Shown piece by piece: positions 42,438 through 49,487 of a DNA stretch of 49,487 nt. Position 1 is the stretch's first letter. Each line of letters opens with the position of its first letter. Source of the stretch: Clostridia bacterium (lineage in GTDB: Bacteria > Bacillota > Clostridia > TANB77 > CAG-508); the NCBI GenBank assembly GCA_017533795.1, contig JAFWIH010000007.1, positions 1-49,487 on the forward strand, in the 5' to 3' direction. A program made the translations under genes and the position numbers. A model generated the notes under the pieces. It made no database searches and was not told the origin of the DNA. It was given only the letters and a program-made list of their open reading frames with translations.

Positions 42438-44030
42438 TTATTTGTACCAATTCTCTATATTATAAAACAGGTTGTACCAATTAGGGGTCACTTCCCCTGC
42501 AAGACCTGTATTGTATATTGCAACATTTTTGCTAAAATATAAACTGATATATGGTACATCACTTTTGTATATTTCTTTTAATCTTTTGTACTTTTCTTTC
42601 AAAGTGTTTTCATCTGTAGAATTGCTAACTTCTTTCATTATATCAGCTACTTCTTTGTTAGAATAATTTGCCATGTTATCTTCACCAAAATATGTAGTTA
42701 AATTTGGACTTGTAGATACATCTGATACCATTAAAACCATATCGTAATTCTTAGAATTTAGGTTATTGTTAAAATGTGAATCTCCTACAGCTTGAATATT
42801 TACTCCAATTCCTTCCTGTGCTAGTTGATTTTGTATAACATTTGCAATATTAACCCTTGTATTATCACTAGCTTTTACAAGCAAATTTACAACTAATTTT
42901 TCAGTTCTACGGTTTGCTGTTCTTTGCCAATTGCCTCTTCTAAGCGTCCAACCAGCTTCCTCTAATATTTTATATGTATTTTCTGGATTATACGTCGAGT
43001 TTCCGTCTTCTTTATTATCTAACCAACTGCCATAACTTAATGGAAAATCAGATGTGTAATACTTTCCTCCAAAAACATTTCCTACTATATTATTTTTATC
43101 TATTCCTGACAATATTGCTTTTCTAACTTCCGTGTTTACAAGTAATCCACTTTTTGTATTAAGTACTATAAAGCCATGCTCTCTTCCTACATATTCTTTC
43201 TTGCTGTAACCTAAAGTTCCAATATAATCTGTATAACTTAAATTTGAGGTATTTAAAAAATCTATATTTCCCATTTTGAATGAATTATACACTTCTGCCA
43301 TAGATGAATTTGTATTTATTGTAATCTTTTCCAATTTTGAATTTTTATTACTGTTATTCCACCAATTATCATTTTTCTCAAGTATAATATTACTATCTGT
43401 TGTTTTGCTTATTTTAAAAATTCCTGTTCCAACAGGTGCCTTATTTTTTTCAGTGTTAGAAAAGTTTTCTCCATCATAATATGTTTTAGACATAATTGGA
43501 AATGTTAAATTGTATTCAAAGAATGGTATTTCTCTGTCTAGTTTAATTTTGATTGTATGTTCATCAACTTCATCTACACCAGTAACATATTGAACATTAT
43601 ATGAATAAATTGATTCTACCTCTTTTAATTTATCTATTGTAAAGCGAACGTCTTGACTAGTAAATTTTTCACCATTAGCCCAATTGACATCTTCTCGTAA
43701 TTTTATTATATAAGAATTACCGTCTGTTTTTGCCCATTCTACTGCTAAGCATGGTTCTGCTTTAAAATCCTGTGTTATATTAACCAATGGCTCATATATT
43801 AGTTTACTTACATCTTGTACATTTTTATTTTTGCTTAATATTGGATTTATATTATCAAGTCCAGCAACTGCTACTCTAATTTCCTTAGTTATTTCTTGAA
43901 GTTGTGCAGCATTAGAGTTACTAGCAGTACCATTTTTTTGATCGTCATTATTATTTACTTTATATACAGCAAAAATTAAAAGAACTGCTATAATTACAAA
44001 AAAGATATATTTAATAATATTACTTTTCAT
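42438..44030 (-). CDS. Family 5 extracellular solute-binding protein, membrane-anchored
   Basis: 530 aa. A hydrophobic N-terminal segment (about 7-23) without a lipobox Cys is followed by a complete SBP_bac_5 fold: IRVAVAGLDNINPILSKN, KLIYEPLVNITQDFKAEPCLA, VNWANGEKFTSQDVRFTI, and PSYGSWLDN-like PLSYGSW. These proteins bind oligopeptides or related ligands for ABC import. No permease or ATPase genes are adjacent, and its anchor is a helix, not a lipid. It has its own promoter. Confidence 0.88.
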   Translation of the reverse strand: MKSNIIKYIFFVIIAVLLIFAVYKVNNNDDQKNGTASNSNAAQLQEITKEIRVAVAGLDNINPILSKNKNVQDVSKLIYEPLVNITQDFKAEPCLAVEWAKTDGNSYIIKLREDVNWANGEKFTSQDVRFTIDKLKEVESIYSYNVQYVTGVDEVDEHTIKIKLDREIPFFEYNLTFPIMSKTYYDGENFSNTEKNKAPVGTGIFKISKTTDSNIILEKNDNWWNNSNKNSKLEKITINTNSSMAEVYNSFKMGNIDFLNTSNLSYTDYIGTLGYSKKEYVGREHGFIVLNTKSGLLVNTEVRKAILSGIDKNNIVGNVFGGKYYTSDFPLSYGSWLDNKEDGNSTYNPENTYKILEEAGWTLRRGNWQRTANRRTEKLVVNLLVKASDNTRVNIANVIQNQLAQEGIGVNIQAVGDSHFNNNLNSKNYDMVLMVSDVSTSPNLTTYFGEDNMANYSNKEVADIMKEVSNSTDENTLKEKYKRLKEIYKSDVPYISLYFSKNVAIYNTGLAGEVTPNWYNLFYNIENWYK

Positions 44031-44050
44031 TATTCACTCCTATACACGTT

Positions 44051-44079
44051 ATAATATATTAAAGTTGTAAAAAATGCAA
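44051..44079 (-). promoter_or_regulatory. Promoter of the solute-binding protein gene
   Basis: TTGCAT (44074-44079) and TATTAT (44051-44056) on the minus strand, 17-nt spacer, 21 nt before the start. Confidence 0.5.
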
Positions 44080-44100
44080 TAAGTTAATTATAAAAATAAC

Positions 44101-44143
44101 AAAAAGGGCAAGTTAATTTAACAAAAAGTTAATTAACGAGCCC
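44101..44143 (-). terminator. Terminator of spoVS
   Basis: On the minus strand GGGGC-TC-GTTAATTAAC pairs with GTTAAATTAAC-TT-GCCC around a 5-nt T loop, followed by TTTTTG. The stem has a small internal loop and one bulged base. Confidence 0.75.
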
Positions 44144-44159
44144 CATATAATCTTAAATC

Positions 44160-44423
44160 TTATTTTCTTGATTCAATTATAAGTTTTATACCTGTTCTAT
44201 CTTCTCCCTCTACTTCTACTTCTGCAAAAGCAGGTATACAAACTAAATCTACTCCTGATGGTGCTACAAAGCCTCTTGCTATCGCTACTGCCTTTACTGC
44301 TTGGTTTAGAGCTCCTGCACCAATTGCTTGCATTTCCGCCCTTTGTGATTCTTTAACCAGACCCGCTATAGCTCCTGCTACAGAATTCGGATTTGATTTT
44401 GATGAAATTTTTAAAATTTCCAT
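44160..44423 (-). CDS. spoVS: Stage V sporulation protein S
   Basis: 87 aa. It starts MEILKISSKSNPNSVAGAIA and continues AIGAGALNQAVKAVAIARGF, near-universal in SpoVS. The protein is related to the Alba fold and affects spore-coat and septation steps. Start 44423 has GGAGG 9 nt upstream; a longer reading to 44459 crosses the ribosome site. ymdB lies upstream as in Bacillus (ymdB-spoVS). Confidence 0.97.
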   Translation of the reverse strand: MEILKISSKSNPNSVAGAIAGLVKESQRAEMQAIGAGALNQAVKAVAIARGFVAPSGVDLVCIPAFAEVEVEGEDRTGIKLIIESRK

Positions 44424-44473
44424 TTTCTTTTGCCTCCTATAATTTATTTTTTGTTGCAACTTTTACATTGTGT

Positions 44474-44502
44474 ATTTTACAATATATGGAATTATTTGTA
44501 AA
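44474..44502 (-). promoter_or_regulatory. Promoter of spoVS
   Basis: TTTACA (44497-44502) and TAAAAT (44474-44479) on the minus strand, exact 17-nt spacer. This is a sigma-A-like pattern; I see no sigma-H box of the kind reported upstream of Bacillus spoVS. Confidence 0.5.
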
Positions 44503-44584
44503 GTGTTTTTGGAAATTTTTTCAAGTTTTCATCGCAAAAAAATTATATAAATAGCAAATTATAAGATTTTTGTTTATAATTTGA

Positions 44585-45349
44585 TTATATTCTTGTTATA
44601 TTAGTTACTTTAAAGTCGTTTTCATCAACCTCAAAAATACAACCATTAAGTATACAAGATCCACTTGCAATTTTATATCTTTCTGGAAGTGTAGTTTCAA
44701 ATCTTTTTATAGATGCTTCTATGTCCATTCCTATTACAGAATTTTCAGGGCCAGTCATGCCAATATCAGTAATATAGCCTGTTCCTTTTGGTAAGATTTT
44801 TTCATCAGCAGTTTGTACATGTGTATGTGTACCAAACAATACAGTTACATATCCATCTAAGTATCTACTCATTGCAATTTTTTCAGCAGTTGCTTCTGCA
44901 TGAAAATCAACTATAATCATATCTACTTCATTTTTAATCTTTAAAATTATTTTTTTTGCAACCTGAAATGGATTTTCAGAAAGAACATTCATGTCTACTC
45001 TTCCTATTAGATTAATAACTGCAATTTTCTTTTCACCACATTCGTATATACCATACCCTTTGCCTGGAAGTCCTTTGCTATAATTTGCTGGTCTTAAAAT
45101 TTTTGAGTCATTTATAAAGCTAAACACATCTTTTTTAGCCCAAGTGTGATTTCCAAGTGTTACAACATCTGCTCCTGCTTTTAATATTCCTTTATAATTC
45201 TTTTCGTTTATTCCCATTCCTCCTGCAGCATTTTCTCCGTTTACAATTACAAAATCTATATTGTTTCCTTCTTTTATTTTTGGAAGTCTTTTTCCTAATT
45301 CTTCCACTCCCGCTTCTCCAACTATATCTCCTACAGCCAATATTTTCAA
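44585..45349 (-). CDS. ymdB: YmdB-type metallophosphoesterase (TIGR00282)
   Basis: 254 aa. Binuclear-metal motifs are seen: GDIVGEAG, NGENAAGGMG, LGNHTW, DFHAEATAEK and GTHTHVQTAD. In Bacillus YmdB hydrolyses cyclic nucleotides and controls biofilm and motility choice. It is 16 nt downstream of mutS and 160 nt upstream of spoVS. Confidence 0.96.
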   Translation of the reverse strand: MKILAVGDIVGEAGVEELGKRLPKIKEGNNIDFVIVNGENAAGGMGINEKNYKGILKAGADVVTLGNHTWAKKDVFSFINDSKILRPANYSKGLPGKGYGIYECGEKKIAVINLIGRVDMNVLSENPFQVAKKIILKIKNEVDMIIVDFHAEATAEKIAMSRYLDGYVTVLFGTHTHVQTADEKILPKGTGYITDIGMTGPENSVIGMDIEASIKRFETTLPERYKIASGSCILNGCIFEVDENDFKVTNITRI

Positions 45350-45365
45350 ATTAAATCCCTCTTTC

Positions 45366-47990
45366 TTATTTCATTTTTTCTTTCATTCGTACTAATGTGT
45401 TTAACGCATCTATTGGTGTTAATGCATTTAAGTCAATCTGGTCAATTTCATGAGCTATTTCTGCTAACTTATAATTAAACATATCAAACTGCCCTTCCAC
45501 CTGTTTTTTTCCTCCGTCCCCAAAAGCAGCTTTATCTTTTTTGTCTCGTAATATACTCTTTCTTTCTAATGTTCTTAATATTTCGTTTGCTTTTTTTGTA
45601 ACATCTTTTGGAACTCCAGCAAGTTTTGCTACATGTATTCCATAGCTTTCATCTGTTCCACCTTTAAGAATTTTCCTTAAAAAGATTATGTCTTCACCTT
45701 TTTCTTTTACAGCAATTTGATAATTTTTTACTCCATCTAGTCTATTTTCTAGTTCTGTTAGTTCATGATAATGTGTTGCAAATAGCGTTTTTGCTCCACA
45801 TTTTTCTTTGTTTGCAATAAAATCTGCAACTGCCCATGCAATTGAAAGTCCATCATAAGTTGAAGTTCCTCTTCCTATCTCATCAAGGATGACTAAACTA
45901 TTTTTAGTAGCTTCTTTTAAAATGCTTGCAACTTCCATCATCTCTACCATAAATGTACTTTGTCCCATGCTTAAGTCGTCTGATGCTCCAACTCTTGTAA
46001 ATATTTTGTCTACAACACCTATTTTTGCGCTTGATGCTGGAACAAAACTTCCAACTTGTGCCATAAGGGTGATTAGTGCAACTTGTCTCATATAGGTAGA
46101 TTTACCTGCCATGTTAGGTCCTGTAATTATTGCTAACCTATTTTCGTCTTTATCTAAATATGTATCATTTTCTACAAAGTTTCCTGTTGGTAGCATTTTT
46201 TCTATAACAGGGTGACGTCCATCTTTTATATCAATTATTCCATTTTGTTTAACTTCTGGCATACAATAATTCATATCTTCTGCAACTTGTGCAAATGAAG
46301 TAAGCACATCTAATGTGGCAACCACTGTTGCTGATAATTGAAGTCTTTTAATGTTTTTTGATATTTTTTCTCTTACCTCAGTAAAAGCATTATATTCTAA
46401 GTTAACAACTCTTTCTTCTGCACCTAATACTTTATTTTCTATATCTTTTAGTTCTTCTGTAATATATCTTTCCGCATTTGTTAATGTTTGCTTTCTTATA
46501 AATCTATCAGGTACCTGAGATAAAAATGATTTTGTAACTTCTATATAGTAACCAAATACTTTGTTAAAGCCCACTTTTAAATTTTTTATTCCTGTTTTTT
46601 CTCTTTCTTCTGCTTCAATTTTTATTATCCAATTTTTGCCATCAGTTGTTGCTCTTTTTAATTCATCTATTTCCGGGTCATACCCCATCTTTATTATACC
46701 ACCGTCTTTTATACTTATAGGTGGCTCATCCACTATTGATTTTTCTATCAATTCATGTATATCTTGTAATTCGTCTAAGTTTTCATACAATTCTTTTAAA
46801 TAATCACTTTTACAATTACTTAAAGTTTGTTTTACATTTGGAAGTTTGGCAAGAGAACTTTTTAAAGAAATCATATCCCTTGCATTTGCATTACCATATG
46901 CCATTTTTCCCGCTAATCTTTCTATGTCATACACTTTTTTAAGACTATCTATTACATCCCCTCTAAGCATTATCTCTTCTTTTAGTTCTTTTACCGCATT
47001 CAAACGCTTATTTATCTCTACAACATCTATAAGAGGGTCATTAAGCCATCTTCTTAGTAATCTTCCTCCCATAGATGTAGATGTTTTATCTAATACCCAA
47101 AGCAAAGTTCCTTTTTTACTTTTATCTCTTAGCTTTTCTGTTACTTCTAAGTTTCTTCTTGCATTTATATCTAATGACATATACTTAGATATATTATATA
47201 TAGTAATTTTATTTATATGCTCTAGGCTTGTTTTTTGCGTTTGTTTTAAATATTCTAATAAAGCATTTATTGAAGCTATAGCAATAGTTTTTTCTTCTAT
47301 GTCTTCTATTTTATTATTACTACTATCAACTAAGTTAAATCTTTCTTTTATTGTAGTAAAATCATTAGAGAAGTATTCATCTCCAAATTTTGTAACATAT
47401 ATTTCAAATCTTTCTTTTATTTTATTCATTTCTTCTTTGCAGTCATACATCATACTGTTTACTACAAGTTCTGCTGGATTGAATCTTGCAATTTCATCTA
47501 ATACAAGAGAAAAGTTATTTGTTTGTTTTACTTCTGAAGCATAAAATTCTCCAGTTGAAACATCACATAAGCTTATTCCAAAATATATGCCTGTTTTAAA
47601 TATAGACATTATATAATTGTTTTTTCTTTCTTCTAACATGTTTGATTCTACTATTGTCCCAGGTGTTACTACTCTTATTACGTCTCTTTCTACCATACCT
47701 TTAGTTGTTTTTGGATCTGTTAATTGTTCACATATTGCAACTTTATATCCTTTTGCAATTAGTTTTGCAATGTAACTTTCTGCTGCATGATGAGGAACTC
47801 CACACATTGGTGCGCGTTCTTCTTGTCCACAATCTCTACCTGTTAATGTTATTTCTAGCTCTCTTGATGCTGTTATTGCATCATCAAAAAACATTTCATA
47901 GAAATCACCTAATCTATAAAACACTATACAGTCTTCATATTGTTTTTTTGTTTCAAAATATTTTTGCATCATTGGTGAGTATTCTGCCAT
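45366..47990 (-). CDS. mutS: DNA mismatch repair protein MutS
   Basis: 874 aa. N-terminal mismatch-binding YSPMMQKYFETKKQYEDCIV with FYRLGDFYEMFFDDA (Phe-x-Glu-type motif) is intact. Walker A GPNMAGKSTYMRQ, then TRVGASDDLSMGQSTF, Walker B VILDEIGRGTSTYDG, and FATHYHEL. Start 47990 has GGAGG 7 nt upstream; the ATG at 48011 lies before it. mutL is not seen nearby. ymdB follows at 16 nt. Confidence 0.97.
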   Translation of the reverse strand: MAEYSPMMQKYFETKKQYEDCIVFYRLGDFYEMFFDDAITASRELEITLTGRDCGQEERAPMCGVPHHAAESYIAKLIAKGYKVAICEQLTDPKTTKGMVERDVIRVVTPGTIVESNMLEERKNNYIMSIFKTGIYFGISLCDVSTGEFYASEVKQTNNFSLVLDEIARFNPAELVVNSMMYDCKEEMNKIKERFEIYVTKFGDEYFSNDFTTIKERFNLVDSSNNKIEDIEEKTIAIASINALLEYLKQTQKTSLEHINKITIYNISKYMSLDINARRNLEVTEKLRDKSKKGTLLWVLDKTSTSMGGRLLRRWLNDPLIDVVEINKRLNAVKELKEEIMLRGDVIDSLKKVYDIERLAGKMAYGNANARDMISLKSSLAKLPNVKQTLSNCKSDYLKELYENLDELQDIHELIEKSIVDEPPISIKDGGIIKMGYDPEIDELKRATTDGKNWIIKIEAEEREKTGIKNLKVGFNKVFGYYIEVTKSFLSQVPDRFIRKQTLTNAERYITEELKDIENKVLGAEERVVNLEYNAFTEVREKISKNIKRLQLSATVVATLDVLTSFAQVAEDMNYCMPEVKQNGIIDIKDGRHPVIEKMLPTGNFVENDTYLDKDENRLAIITGPNMAGKSTYMRQVALITLMAQVGSFVPASSAKIGVVDKIFTRVGASDDLSMGQSTFMVEMMEVASILKEATKNSLVILDEIGRGTSTYDGLSIAWAVADFIANKEKCGAKTLFATHYHELTELENRLDGVKNYQIAVKEKGEDIIFLRKILKGGTDESYGIHVAKLAGVPKDVTKKANEILRTLERKSILRDKKDKAAFGDGGKKQVEGQFDMFNYKLAEIAHEIDQIDLNALTPIDALNTLVRMKEKMK

Positions 47991-48011
47991 GTTAATTCCT
48001 CCTATTTTCAC

Positions 48012-48369
48012 ATGGCTATTGTATTACATTTCGACCAATTTTGCAACAGGATTTTGCCTTATGTCATAAATTTTAGTAGATTTTTCTATATTCGAAATAA
48101 TAATTTTTATCGAAAAACTTTGGATAACCTCTTGGAAATAATTGAATTGTATTCAAATCATTGTATGCACTCTCTAAAATAAGTATTTCATACACTTCTA
48201 TAAGCTATTTTTTTCTCCATTTTATTAAAATGTTTTATAACTTCCACAATTGTATATGCTCTTACTTTTTTTAGATTCTTTATGAAACCATATAGTGTAT
48301 GAATTACAATTATTATAGTATGGCTTCATTCATATGCCAAGAAAATTTGTTTGTCAAAAATCGACATAC
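48012..48369. other. Gene-poor region between mutS and the prepilin-like gene 4
   Basis: About 360 nt with no intact gene, AT-rich. It holds the mutS ribosome site at the left, a degraded reading frame (48073-48195), and no clear terminator with T-run. No reverse transcriptase, template repeat or small RNA could be recognised. Confidence 0.5.
48073..48195 (-). pseudogene. Possible RelE/ParE toxin remnant
   Basis: A 40-codon frame (from a GTG) reads VYEILILESAYNDLN then TIQLFPRGYPKFFDKN and YFEYRKIY. ILESAxxDL and LFP-x-x-YP...YRKI are parts of RelE/ParE toxins, but the central helices are missing and no ribosome site or antitoxin is seen. Low-confidence decayed gene. Confidence 0.3.
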
Positions 48370-48410
48370 ATAATGTGCTAGACAGACATAAGGCCTGTCT
48401 AGCACATTAT
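48370..48410. repeat. 16-bp perfect inverted repeat below prepilin-like gene 4
   Basis: ATAATGTGCTAGACAG (48370-48385) and CTGTCTAGCACATTAT (48395-48410) with a 9-nt loop. No T-run follows on the minus strand within 8 nt, so a simple terminator is uncertain; a cruciform or transcript-end hairpin is possible. Confidence 0.7.
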
Positions 48411-48443
48411 ACTATTTTCATTTTTTACTTTGTGCCATGTTTT

Positions 48444-48460
48444 AGTTTCTAGCAGAAACT
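48444..48460. repeat. Small hairpin just after the prepilin-like gene 4 stop
   Basis: AGTTTCT and AGAAACT, perfect 7-bp arms with a 3-nt loop, start 10 nt after the stop codon. DGR targets often have a short hairpin or cruciform right behind the variable region that is needed for retrohoming. Confidence 0.5.
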
Positions 48461-48470
48461 GGATTTTAGA

Positions 48471-49487
48471 TTATTTTGGAATACAAACTATAGGACGAAA
48501 GCCACCGCTGACGTCACGCGCATAGTAGCTACTAACACTGCCGCTAAAGTACACGATCCTCACGAGGTTAGCGTTGGTAGACGACGGAGAAGCCAGCCAG
48601 TATCCATATGCTTTTGTACTTTCTTCTATAAACCACATATTTGTTGATGTTCCAAAAAAGTTATTTCCAGTTTCTGGGCTTAGTGCTTTATATCCAGTTG
48701 TATTTGAATTACTACTTGATAGTGTTGTATAATCTGTCATTTGAGTATGTCCTGATACTGCATTCCATGATAGTGATAACATTTCTATTGTGGGTCCTCC
48801 TATAGCATAAGCCCCACTTACTCCATCTGCAAAACTAGACCACTTATTTGTATCCATCATATATGCTACTGCACATATATTAGTATTTGTACTACTTGAA
48901 TTTGCTGCTACCCATTTTAAGTAATTTGTGGTCAAGTATTGGCTTCCTGCTGTCGCTGTAAATGCTGTGGATGATGAACCATTTTTGTATATTGTTCCAG
49001 CTGTTAATACTCCATCATTATATGAACTATTACAGAATTCTGCGCAATATGTTGCAAATTGATCTGTTGTACTCGTTGATTTTACTAAGTCTGTTGCTGT
49101 ATATGTTACCCCATTTACAGTGCTTCCATTACAAGGTAGTTCAGCATTTGGCACATAATCGCTTGCTATCAAATAGTAATTGCTACTATCTGCATAGAAT
49201 AGTTGCCAATTAATACTTGGATGACTTGTTGATTTATATGTTGTTGTTTGTCCATATAATGCACTTAAATCACTTACTGTACTTAAGTCTGTGTCTCCTA
49301 CTTTTAATGTTGCTCCTCCTGCTGGTGGATTGTCACCATCTTCTATTGTTACTTTTCCATTTTCATCAACTGTATAACTGTATCCTTTATATGTTCCTGA
49401 AATTTGGTTTCCACTTGCTGTTGCTCCTTGTATTTTAGCAGCTACTTCACTTGCAACATATCCATTTTGTTCAGTCATGCTTTCCAT
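48471..49487 (-). CDS. Prepilin-like surface protein 4, candidate hypervariable tip (5' end beyond window)
   Basis: 338 visible residues. By comparison with the 8313 gene about 64 N-terminal residues (membrane module) lie outside the window. The visible part starts at the shared stalk TEQNGYVASEVAAKIQ. A Ser/Thr/Asn-rich domain follows (about 50-290), then YWLASPSSTNANLVRIVYFS and DVSGGFRPIVCIPK, which resembles DUF6273-like or C-type-lectin-like ends. The last 40 codons are GC-rich and Ser/Tyr/Val-rich. The internal ATG at the edge is not the start. Confidence 0.8.
   Translation of the reverse strand: MESMTEQNGYVASEVAAKIQGATASGNQISGTYKGYSYTVDENGKVTIEDGDNPPAGGATLKVGDTDLSTVSDLSALYGQTTTYKSTSHPSINWQLFYADSSNYYLIASDYVPNAELPCNGSTVNGVTYTATDLVKSTSTTDQFATYCAEFCNSSYNDGVLTAGTIYKNGSSSTAFTATAGSQYLTTNYLKWVAANSSSTNTNICAVAYMMDTNKWSSFADGVSGAYAIGGPTIEMLSLSWNAVSGHTQMTDYTTLSSSNSNTTGYKALSPETGNNFFGTSTNMWFIEESTKAYGYWLASPSSTNANLVRIVYFSGSVSSYYARDVSGGFRPIVCIPK
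48478..48606 (-). other. Candidate DGR variable region (VR) in the C-terminus of prepilin-like gene 4
   Basis: 48491-48600 has 61 of 110 G+C, while 48601-48710 of the same gene has 33 of 110. The segment codes for the end from YWLAS to GGFRP, with many NNC/NNT codons (ACC, AAC, CTC, ATC, TAC, AGC, GGC, AGT, GAC, GTC) as expected when AAY codons of a template are adenine-mutagenised. No template or reverse transcriptase is in the window. Confidence 0.5.
49441..49487 (-). repeat. Near-identical coding repeat, copy 2 (pairs with 9046-9092)
   Basis: 47 nt, one mismatch to 9046-9092, coding the same MESMTEQNGYVASEVAA stalk segment. It reaches the right edge, so the repeat may extend further. Confidence 0.9.

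Noticed and set aside
46846..47544. Plus-strand 232-codon frame opposite mutS
   Set aside because: Antisense shadow of the intact mutS gene with no ribosome site or recognisable domain.
48012..48470. DGR template repeat or reverse transcriptase in the gap next to gene 4
   Set aside because: The gap is AT-rich, has no stretch resembling the GC-rich segment 48478-48606, and no reverse transcriptase motifs in any frame.
1..49487. tRNA, rRNA or insertion-sequence genes
   Set aside because: None could be recognised on either strand; no transposase or integrase reading frame is present.

Overview
The window comes from an AT-rich (roughly 30% G+C) spore-forming Firmicute, most likely an uncultured gut member of the Clostridia. 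The evidence is the gene content (sigK, spoVS, gerW/ytfJ, Asp23/AmaP, remA, rubrerythrin), strong AGGAGG-type ribosome sites, gene orders shared with Bacillus and Clostridium, and many short hairpin-plus-T-run terminators. It looks chromosomal and is mostly housekeeping. Nearly all genes are on the minus strand. The plus-strand exceptions are a GH30 glycosidase, a sigK-like sigma factor and a CNNM/hemolysin-type membrane protein.

Layout, left to right: mscL (cut by the left edge); PAP2 phosphatase and DgkA-type lipid kinase; tcdA and mnmA (tRNA modification); a membrane protein; rubrerythrin; an xseB/xseA/nusB/DUF2273/amaP/asp23 block; a prepilin-like surface protein; a RhuM-Fic protein; fmt, def, a B3/B4-domain protein, priA, a CMP-kinase-like gene, rpoZ, remA and yicC (the Bacillus yloC-to-fmt neighbourhood, but without gmk); rsmE; an FAD oxidoreductase. 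Next comes a mixed accessory stretch (20.2-26.6 kb) with two genes of foreign-looking composition, an S66 peptidase, GH30, TspO, DUF378, a HAD phosphatase, cysE and a flavodoxin. Then follow rlmD, rpmA, rplU, a second prepilin-like gene, a DUF368 polyprenyl-phosphate transporter, sigK with a frameshift near its 5' end, a CNNM protein, trhP-like U32 and trmR, typA, a third prepilin-like gene with BspA repeats, gerW, DUF2953, scpA, recX, recA, a lone solute-binding protein, spoVS, ymdB and mutS. The right edge cuts a fourth prepilin-like gene.

The most unusual content is a dispersed family of four prepilin-like surface proteins. They share an N-terminal membrane module but carry different C-terminal domains. 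The three with visible upstream regions have the same architecture about 125 bp before the start: 11-bp-phased TGTAAT-type repeats that match the WalR/PhoB-type operator pattern. The fourth ends in a GC-rich C-terminal segment (55% G+C against 30% just upstream) with a Ser/Tyr-rich YWLAS...GGFRP layout and a small hairpin just after the stop codon. This is what a diversity-generating retroelement (DGR) target would look like. No reverse transcriptase or template repeat is visible here, so the DGR call is an inference to test.

Other points of note: palindromic REP-like units with a GGGACGG core, one pair of which codes for the tail of TrmR; an L27 without the Firmicute N-terminal extension and no prp gene beside it; scpA without scpB; a cysE ribosome site buried inside a perfect hairpin; and a palindrome over the recA -10 box.
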